Shown one piece after another: positions 15,191 to 20,464 of a DNA stretch of 20,464 nucleotides. Each line of letters starts with the position of its first letter. Positions within the stretch are counted from its first letter, which is position 1. Under the pieces are notes generated by a model, which did no database searches, was not told where the DNA came from, and saw only the letters and a list, made by a program, of their open reading frames with translations. Source of the DNA: Bacteroidales bacterium (GTDB lineage: Bacteria > Bacteroidota > Bacteroidia > Bacteroidales > UBA12077); the NCBI GenBank assembly GCA_030156305.1, contig JASGMZ010000023.1:1-20464 (forward strand), in the 5' to 3' direction. Position numbers and translations under genes: made by a program.

Positions 15191-16639
15191 ATGAAAACGG
15201 CTCAAATAAATAAACAAATTTCAGGCCTGCTCGGCAGCCTGGTAAAAAGTAAAATTTCCAGAAATTTACTGGAAGGGCAATTAGAGAAGTACATGAAGCA
15301 AAAGATATTCGATGACGAGGAATCTCATGCTTCGGAAATTGTCAGGCATTACCAGTTTTTTGCTTTGTGGGCAATGTATAAATCCTTTATTAGAAACATC
15401 GACAAAGGAAACATCTCTTCAAAGGTTACGAAAAGGATATTGGAGTCATTCCTGAATTCAGTGCTGTTACGAAAAAATACTGACAATATGTCAAAGCAGA
15501 TTTTTCAAAACAAGTATGGAATGCTTCCCCCCACTTTTCTTACCATTTCACCTACAAAAAAATGCAATCTTAGGTGCATCGGATGCTATGCTGCCTCATC
15601 CTCGGAAACAGGTACAACCCTTAGCTGGAATTTGCTTGACAGGATTATAGAAGACGCCTATTCCAATATGGGAATGAGGTTTTTTGTGATATCGGGCGGA
15701 GAACCTACGCTATACAAAAGCGAAAACAAGACTATCCTTGATTTAGCTGAAAAATGGAACGATTGCTTCTTTTTAATGTACACAAACGGAACATTGATAA
15801 ATAAAGACATGGCTTCGCGCATGGCCGATTTAGGCAATATTACGCCTGCAATTTCTGTGGAAGGTTATGAGGCTGAAACGGACGAGCGCAGAGGCAAAGG
15901 TGTTTTCCAAAGGATAATAAAAGCAAAAGATAATCTTATTGCCTCTGGGGTACCTTTTGGTTTGTCGGTTACGGCGACGAAAAAAAATATAAACACACTG
16001 CTCACCGACTCATTTTATGATTATTATTTCGACGAGTTTGGGGCCACCTACATGTGGGTTTTTCAATACATGCCTATTGGCCGCGATTTCTCGAAGGATT
16101 TGATGATTACCCCCCGGGAGCGGTTGCAATTATATAAAATTCAGGATAAACTGCTAAAGGAAAAAGAATACTTTGTGGCAGATTTCTGGAATAGCGCTCC
16201 TATGTCCAATGGTTGTATTTCCTGTGGCAGGAGTAACGGAGGTTATTTTTATATTAATTGGGACGGGAATATCATGCCCTGTGTTTTTGTGCCTTACTAT
16301 CATGATAATGTTATTACGCTTTACAATTCAGGTAAGTCTCTCGCCGATGCCATGTTTTCACCACTCTTTATTAAAGGCAGGGAATGGCAAAAAGAATATA
16401 ACAGAGATAAAAATAATCCCGGAAATTTGATAACACCATGCTTTATCAGAGACCATTATCAAACTTTTTATGAGATTGCTCAGCAAAGCCATGTGTTGCC
16501 CGAAAATGAACAGGCAGACGAAGCTTTTCATTCCAGGGAGTACCATGAATTAATGCTGAAATTTGATAAGGAACTGGAAGAGTTGGCTTCTCCTGTTTGG
16601 GAGGAATTAAAGATGAGGTACGGAAAAATTAGTGAATAA
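15191..16639 (+). CDS. Radical SAM enzyme with C-terminal auxiliary-cluster cysteines
   Basis: A 482-residue radical SAM protein. The [4Fe-4S]/SAM motif is C125-x3-C129-x2-C132 (KCNLRCIGCYA), followed by the SAM-contact motif GGEP at 169-172. An unusual N-terminal helical domain of about 115 residues precedes the barrel. After the barrel come C342 and C345 (GCISCGR), C364 (IMPCVF) and C417 (TPCFIRD), a spacing that resembles SPASM/Twitch auxiliary cluster domains. SPASM enzymes often modify peptides, but no precursor peptide is visible here. The neighbours handle acyl chains and lipid export, so a lipid or small-molecule substrate is the better guess. I do not recognise the subfamily. It lies in the GC-richer part of the cluster, in tight series with its neighbours. 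Confidence 0.9.
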   Translation: MKTAQINKQISGLLGSLVKSKISRNLLEGQLEKYMKQKIFDDEESHASEIVRHYQFFALWAMYKSFIRNIDKGNISSKVTKRILESFLNSVLLRKNTDNMSKQIFQNKYGMLPPTFLTISPTKKCNLRCIGCYAASSSETGTTLSWNLLDRIIEDAYSNMGMRFFVISGGEPTLYKSENKTILDLAEKWNDCFFLMYTNGTLINKDMASRMADLGNITPAISVEGYEAETDERRGKGVFQRIIKAKDNLIASGVPFGLSVTATKKNINTLLTDSFYDYYFDEFGATYMWVFQYMPIGRDFSKDLMITPRERLQLYKIQDKLLKEKEYFVADFWNSAPMSNGCISCGRSNGGYFYINWDGNIMPCVFVPYYHDNVITLYNSGKSLADAMFSPLFIKGREWQKEYNRDKNNPGNLITPCFIRDHYQTFYEIAQQSHVLPENEQADEAFHSREYHELMLKFDKELEELASPVWEELKMRYGKISE

Positions 16640-16662
16640 CAGCCAAAAAAGGAAGCTAAACT

Positions 16663-17607
16663 ATGCTCATAAATCTTATAAAGAATTATTTGCCAAATGT
16701 AGTAATACCAAACGATTACTTTTTCGAGAATTACGGTATTACCAATGAGGAAATAATTGCTAAAAGTGGAATTAAGCAGAGAAGACGAACTCAACCTAAC
16801 GAGAACACCAACTCTATGGCAATTGAAGCAGTAAAAAAAGCTTTTTTTGAATTGCCATTTCCATTAAATGAAATTGATTTAATAATAGGGGCTACATACA
16901 CGCCATATGATACTGTCGGCACATTAGCTCATGCCGTGCAAAAGGAATTTAATATTAGCAACGCAAAATGTTTTACTATTGATTCTGCTTGCTCTTCCTT
17001 TGTTAATGCCATAGAAACCGTTGACTGCTATTTTGCCAGTAAAAAAGCCAGTAAAGCATTAATTGTGGTTTCCGAAAACAATAGTTCCTACAGTGACACT
17101 TCCGATAAAACATCTGGTTTTTTATGGGGTGATGGCGCTTCGGCTGTTTTTGTTTCCAATGAAAGATGCTCAGATGAAGATTTAGAGGTGCTTGATATAA
17201 ATACCACTGGCTTAGGCACAATTGGAAAAAGTATTGATGGCGTTTTTTTAAAGCCAGGTAATGGTGGAATCAAAATGCCATTTGGAAAAGATGTTTTTCA
17301 ATATGCCTGTAAATATATGATACAGGAAACAGAACAGATTTTGCATAAAAATGGTATTCCTCTTAATCAATTGAACTACCTCATCCCTCATCAGGCTAAT
17401 GCCAGAATAATAGAATACGTGGCGAAAAAATTGAAATTAAATCCATCAAGCGTGCTTACCAACATTGAACATTTTGGCAATACCGGTTCTGCAAGTACGC
17501 CAATAGTTTTGTCTCAAAATTGGAGAAAATTTAAGCAGAATGACACTATTGTTATATCGGTTTTTGGAGGTGGTTATTCAAGTGGAGCTATTTTGTTAAA
17601 AAAATAA
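16663..17607 (+). CDS. Beta-ketoacyl-ACP synthase III family (FabH-like) condensing enzyme
   Basis: A 314-residue thiolase-fold enzyme with the complete KAS III triad: C110 (IDSACSSFVNA), H243 (PHQANARII) and N273 (FGNTGSAST). The C-terminal glycine loop FGGGYSSGAILL is also present. KAS III enzymes join an acyl-CoA to malonyl-ACP, or in specialised clusters make other C-C or ester bonds. General FabH copies usually sit with plsX and rpmF. This one is instead between a radical SAM enzyme and an acyltransferase, so a specialised acyl product is likely. AAGGAAG shortly before the ATG is a modest Shine-Dalgarno. From here to the window end the DNA is clearly more AT-rich than in the preceding three genes. 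Confidence 0.92.
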   Translation: MLINLIKNYLPNVVIPNDYFFENYGITNEEIIAKSGIKQRRRTQPNENTNSMAIEAVKKAFFELPFPLNEIDLIIGATYTPYDTVGTLAHAVQKEFNISNAKCFTIDSACSSFVNAIETVDCYFASKKASKALIVVSENNSSYSDTSDKTSGFLWGDGASAVFVSNERCSDEDLEVLDINTTGLGTIGKSIDGVFLKPGNGGIKMPFGKDVFQYACKYMIQETEQILHKNGIPLNQLNYLIPHQANARIIEYVAKKLKLNPSSVLTNIEHFGNTGSASTPIVLSQNWRKFKQNDTIVISVFGGGYSSGAILLKK

Positions 17608-17614
17608 TACTACA

Positions 17615-17650
17615 ATGAAAGAAAAACTAAAAAATATTTTAGACCAATAA
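17615..17650 (+). other. Eleven-codon mini-ORF between the KAS III and GNAT genes
   Basis: ATG to TAA encodes MKEKLKNILDQ. This resembles only the first helix of an acyl carrier protein, which commonly opens with a stretch such as KEKLKxIL. It could be the stump of a lost ACP gene, a short coupling ORF, or chance. No further ACP-like coding (no DSL phosphopantetheine motif) follows before the next gene. Confidence 0.25.
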
Positions 17651-17660
17651 AATTGACGAA

Positions 17661-18782
17661 ATGGGATTAATAATCAGAGCAATATCAACAAAGAAAGAGC
17701 TAAAAGAATTTATTAAGTTTCCCGATAGATTGTACGCTGGTAATAAGCTGTATGTCCCTGCAATACATTCAAAAGAGCTATTAACATTATCCTTTGATAA
17801 AAACCCTGCTTTTGAGTTTTGCAGAGCAAAATATTGGCTGGCATATGACAACGGGAAAATTGTTGGAAGAATTGCCGGAATTATAAATGACAGGTACAAC
17901 GAAAAGCACAACATAAAATATGCAAGGTTTGGTTGGCTGGACTTTGTTAATGATAAAAAGGTACTAATACTATTGTTGCAGGCAGTTAGTGAGTGGGCAA
18001 TAAATCAAAATATGGAAAACCTACACGGACCTCTCGGATTCTCTTCTTTTGATGCTTCCGGAGTTCTAATTGAAGGATTTGATGAAATGCCTACTTCTTT
18101 TGCTCATTACAATTTTCCGTACTATTCGGGATTAATTGAAGAAATTGGGTATAAAAAGGACATAGATTGGGTTGAATATTATGTCAAAGTTCCAAACTAT
18201 ATTCCTGAAAAATTTAAAATAGGTGCGGAATTAATAAAAAAACGATACAATCTCCATAATGCTTCACTTAAAAACAAAAAAGAAATTCTAAAATATTCTG
18301 ATGATATATTTAAACTCATCAATGATGAATACAAAGACATTTATGCCTTTTCGCAATTGTCAGAAAAACAAATTATGGCTTTTAAAAAGCAGTTTGCATT
18401 ATTTCTCAGACCTGAATACATATCAATTGTTCTGAACTCAAGAAATGAAGTGGTTGCGTTCGGAATTACTATGCCATCTCTTGCCAAAGCGCAGCAAAAA
18501 GCAAAAGGCAAACTGTTTCCCTTTGGTTTTATCCATATTATGAATGCTTTAAAGAAAAACAATACCGTTGAAGCATTACTAATAGCTGTAAAAAAGGACT
18601 ACCAAAACAAGGGCGTTAATGGAATTATTTTTACAGATATTATGAGTGCTTACATTAAAAATGGAATTATCAACTTCGAGTCAACCCGTGAAATGGAAAA
18701 TAATGTAAAAATTAATAATCTGTGGAATAAGTTTGAATACAGATTGCATAAACGAACCAGATGCTATATCAAACAATTGTAA
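17661..18782 (+). CDS. Large GNAT-type N-acyltransferase
   Basis: A 373-residue protein of a wide bacterial family with a GNAT-like fold. Recognisable features are an N-terminal module opening IIRAISTKKELKEFIKFPDR and an early strand GKIVGRIAGIINDRYNE (65-81). The family signature HGPLGFSSFDASGVLIEGFD is at 122-141. The C-terminal GNAT half has the CoA-loop-like QNKGVNG (315-321) and ends with FESTREMENNVKINNLW. A GNAT-fold enzyme is known as bacterial ceramide synthase in Caulobacter. I cannot establish a family match by eye, so N-acylation of an amino-alcohol or amino acid is only a hypothesis. The start codon is 10 bases after the mini-ORF, and the stop is two bases before the SDR start. 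Confidence 0.8.
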   Translation: MGLIIRAISTKKELKEFIKFPDRLYAGNKLYVPAIHSKELLTLSFDKNPAFEFCRAKYWLAYDNGKIVGRIAGIINDRYNEKHNIKYARFGWLDFVNDKKVLILLLQAVSEWAINQNMENLHGPLGFSSFDASGVLIEGFDEMPTSFAHYNFPYYSGLIEEIGYKKDIDWVEYYVKVPNYIPEKFKIGAELIKKRYNLHNASLKNKKEILKYSDDIFKLINDEYKDIYAFSQLSEKQIMAFKKQFALFLRPEYISIVLNSRNEVVAFGITMPSLAKAQQKAKGKLFPFGFIHIMNALKKNNTVEALLIAVKKDYQNKGVNGIIFTDIMSAYIKNGIINFESTREMENNVKINNLWNKFEYRLHKRTRCYIKQL

Positions 18783-18784
18783 AA

Positions 18785-19639
18785 ATGAATAGAAACTTAC
18801 ATACATTCAACGGTAAAGTTGTTATTATAACCGGAGCGTCTTCCGGTATAGGAAAAGCATGTGCTTTTGAATTTGCTGATAACGGGGCAAGTGTTGTTCT
18901 TGCAGCCAGACAAGAAAATGAGTTAAAAAAAACAGAAGAAGAAATAAAAATGCATGGGGGTGATGCAATGTCTGTAAAAACGGATGTTAGGAATATTGAA
19001 GACTGCAAAATGTTAATTACCAAAACCCTTGAGAAGTATAAAAAAATAGATGTACTTATCAACAATGCGGGTATTTCAATGAGAGCAAGTTTTGAGGATT
19101 TGGATTTGAGTGTTATTAAAGAATTAATGGACACGAATTTTTATGGAGCTGTTTACTGTACAAAGTTTGCTTTACCCTATTTGCTTGAACAAAAAGGAAC
19201 TATAATTGGCATTTCATCCATTTCGGGGCTAACACCCTTGCCAGGGAGAACCGGCTACTGCGCATCAAAATATGCAATGGATGGCTTTTTTGACACATTA
19301 CGACTTGAGACCATCAATAAAGGATTAAAAGTTTTGGTCGTTCATCCGGGTTTTACATCATCCAACATAAGGAAAGCTGCTCTAAACAAACTCGGAGTGC
19401 CACAAAATGAAACTCCAAGAAATGAAAGTAAAATGATGTCTCCGAAAGAAGTCGCAAGAATTATCGTTAAAGCAACTTTAAATAGAGACAAAAATTTGAT
19501 TTTGACTCATCAGGGTAAACTCATTGTTTGGTTACATAAAAATTTCCCAAATATTGCCGACAGGCTAATTTTACTTGAAATGGCAAAAGAACCCAATTCT
19601 CCTTTTAAAATTTTTAAACAATTAAATACTCTTGTATGA
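18785..19639 (+). CDS. Short-chain dehydrogenase/reductase (SDR family)
   Basis: A 284-residue classical SDR that oxidises or reduces a carbonyl with NAD(P). I choose the ATG at 18785, two bases after the preceding stop. An in-frame ATG at 18761 would add eight residues inside the GNAT gene. The cofactor motif TGASSGIG is at 16-23 and NNAG at 93-96. The active site is S144 or S145 with Y158 and K162 (YCASK), and HPGF is at 187-190. R42 after the second strand (VLAARQ) suggests NADPH. In this setting it could reduce a beta-keto product of the KAS III enzyme or a keto-lipid. Its C-terminal tail (NIADRLILLEMAKEPNSPF) is hydrophobic, so it may lie at the membrane. It overlaps the next gene by ATGA. 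Confidence 0.92.
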   Translation: MNRNLHTFNGKVVIITGASSGIGKACAFEFADNGASVVLAARQENELKKTEEEIKMHGGDAMSVKTDVRNIEDCKMLITKTLEKYKKIDVLINNAGISMRASFEDLDLSVIKELMDTNFYGAVYCTKFALPYLLEQKGTIIGISSISGLTPLPGRTGYCASKYAMDGFFDTLRLETINKGLKVLVVHPGFTSSNIRKAALNKLGVPQNETPRNESKMMSPKEVARIIVKATLNRDKNLILTHQGKLIVWLHKNFPNIADRLILLEMAKEPNSPFKIFKQLNTLV

Positions 19640-20184
19640 CTACAATTTCAAGATATATTTTAGTTAACCTGTTAGGGTGGAAAATAAAAGACGAGTTTCC
19701 AAACATAAAGAAATCTATAATAATATTTGCCCCACACACCAGCTACTGGGATGGATTTTATGGAAAACTATATTTAATGCAGTTAGGTATAAATTACAAA
19801 TTTCTATCAAAAAAAGAATTTTTCAAATTTCCATTAAACTATTTCTTTAAGATTTTTGGTTCTATACCCGTGAGTAAAACCAAGGAGTACATTGATTATG
19901 TTGCTGAATTAATTAATATTAGCCAAGAACTTCATATCGTGTTGTCTCCGGAAGGGCAATTGGCAAAAACAATACGATGGAAAAAAGGGTATTACTATAT
20001 GGCAGTAAGAGCAAATGTTCCAATTGTAGTTGGCTTTATTGATTATAAAAGAAAAGAAATCGGAATTAAAGGTATAATAGATAGCTTAAGTAGTATTGAG
20101 GTCGTTAGGAAGGAAGTTGCTGAACTATATTCTGATGTTACAGCAAAATATCCTGAAAATTTTTCACCTGAACTAAAAGTATAA
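19636..20184 (+). CDS. Lysophospholipid acyltransferase family protein (PlsC-like)
   Basis: A 182-residue glycerophospholipid-type acyltransferase. The catalytic H-x4-D motif is H34 to D39 (HTSYWD). GSIPVSKTK (75-83) stands at the GIxFIxR position, and SPEGQLAK (104-111) fits the glycerol-phosphate-binding EGT motif. This is the compact type without a long membrane anchor; residues 20-35 and 65-80 are the main hydrophobic stretches. Such enzymes place an acyl chain on a hydroxyl of a lysolipid or related acceptor. The start codon overlaps the SDR stop, and the patatin-like gene starts three bases after its stop, so the three are translated as a unit. The natural acceptor is unknown. Confidence 0.88.
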   Translation: MTTISRYILVNLLGWKIKDEFPNIKKSIIIFAPHTSYWDGFYGKLYLMQLGINYKFLSKKEFFKFPLNYFFKIFGSIPVSKTKEYIDYVAELINISQELHIVLSPEGQLAKTIRWKKGYYYMAVRANVPIVVGFIDYKRKEIGIKGIIDSLSSIEVVRKEVAELYSDVTAKYPENFSPELKV

Positions 20185-20187
20185 AAT

Positions 20188-20464
20188 ATGAAACAGAATG
20201 TGGCATTAGTACTATCGAGCGGGGGCTCAAGAGGGCTTGCTCATATTGGCGTTATAAACGAATTGGTAAAACACTTCCATAGGAGCAGTTATAGGAGGAC
20301 TCTACGCCATGCACAAACTACAGGAATTTACCTCGTGGGTAAGCTCTTTTAAAAAAATGAATGTTTGGGGCTTTATGGATTTTACGCTTGCGACTAATGG
20401 CTTATTAAAGGGGGAGCGGGTTTTTGATAAAATGAAGACTTTTATCCCCGATATGAATATTGAA
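20188..20464 (+). pseudogene. Patatin-like phospholipase (RssA-type), frameshifted near the nucleophile and cut by the window end
   Basis: The gene opens with a typical patatin start, NVALVLSSGGSRGLAHIGVI, which contains the glycine-rich oxyanion loop. After VKH at about 20274 the frame changes. The first frame runs only to a TAA at 20350-20352. In the next frame from 20276 the patatin sequence goes on, SIGAVIGGLYAMHKLQEF, and stays open to the window edge. Relatives usually have about ten residues here, ending in the G-T-S-x-G nucleophile motif. The segment holding most of that motif is missing and the frame is shifted, so the serine elbow is incomplete. This may be a genuine deletion or an assembly error. 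The role would have been lipid or lysolipid hydrolysis within the cluster. Confidence 0.75.

Noticed and set aside
17615..17650. Precursor peptide for the radical SAM enzyme
   Set aside because: Eleven residues with no leader/core layout and no Cys, Gly or repeat typical of modified peptides.
18761..18784. Earlier ATG start of the SDR gene
   Set aside because: It lies inside the GNAT coding region, and the ATG two bases after the GNAT stop gives the usual short N-terminus before the cofactor motif.
18769..19134. Minus-strand frame of 121 codons
   Set aside because: It is antisense to the SDR Rossmann fold, which has all its motifs.
1..20464. tRNA, rRNA, CRISPR array, transposase or integrase
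   Set aside because: None was recognised on reading both strands. Gaps between genes are short and contain no repeat array or tRNA-like fold that I could see.

Overview
The window is AT-rich DNA that looks like a free-living or gut-type member of the Bacteroidota, probably order Bacteroidales/Marinilabiliales. The main reasons are a 286-residue primary sigma factor of the Bacteroidota type, a PorQ protein of the type IX secretion system next to cytidylate kinase, and promoters of the Bacteroidota form TTTG-N17-20-TAnnTTTG. There are no rRNA or tRNA genes, no insertion sequence and no CRISPR array that I can see. The species cannot be named from the sequence.

Left part (1-5.0 kb, minus strand): the primary sigma factor gene (rpoD-like) lies downstream of a four-gene run read in the order M20 amidohydrolase, stand-alone alanine-racemase homologue, ornithine-racemase-like protein and a small winged-helix protein. 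A well-formed promoter lies about 130 bases upstream of the amidohydrolase gene. The run suggests amino-acid deacylation and racemisation. The Alr homologue lacks two residues usual in true alanine racemases.

Middle part (5.0-11.3 kb): a MarR-type regulator is divergent from a DMT-family transporter gene. The transporter gene abuts a cysteine-rich YkgJ-type gene with a GTG start. The YkgJ gene ends inside the stop codon of a convergent DagK-like lipid kinase. Then follow an LpxH-like metallophosphoesterase, a 380-base gap without genes, porQ, and cmk with its own promoter.

Right part (11.3-20.46 kb, plus strand): a GC-rich palindrome is followed by a nine-gene run: TetR regulator, MMPL/RND exporter, LolA-like outer-membrane lipoprotein-sorting protein, radical SAM enzyme with extra cysteines, KAS III (FabH-like) condensing enzyme, large GNAT-type N-acyltransferase, short-chain dehydrogenase, lysophospholipid-type acyltransferase, and a broken patatin-like lipase that runs off the window. 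Spacing is 64 bases or less throughout, and SDR/acyltransferase overlap by ATGA. TetR sits behind a promoter buried in a set of TTTGTAC operator half-sites. I read this as a regulated system that builds a fatty-acyl product and moves it to the outer membrane. It matches no pathway I can name and is the strongest candidate here for an undescribed system. Base composition is mosaic: exporter, LolA-like and radical SAM genes are clearly richer in GC than tetR and the acyl-chemistry genes.
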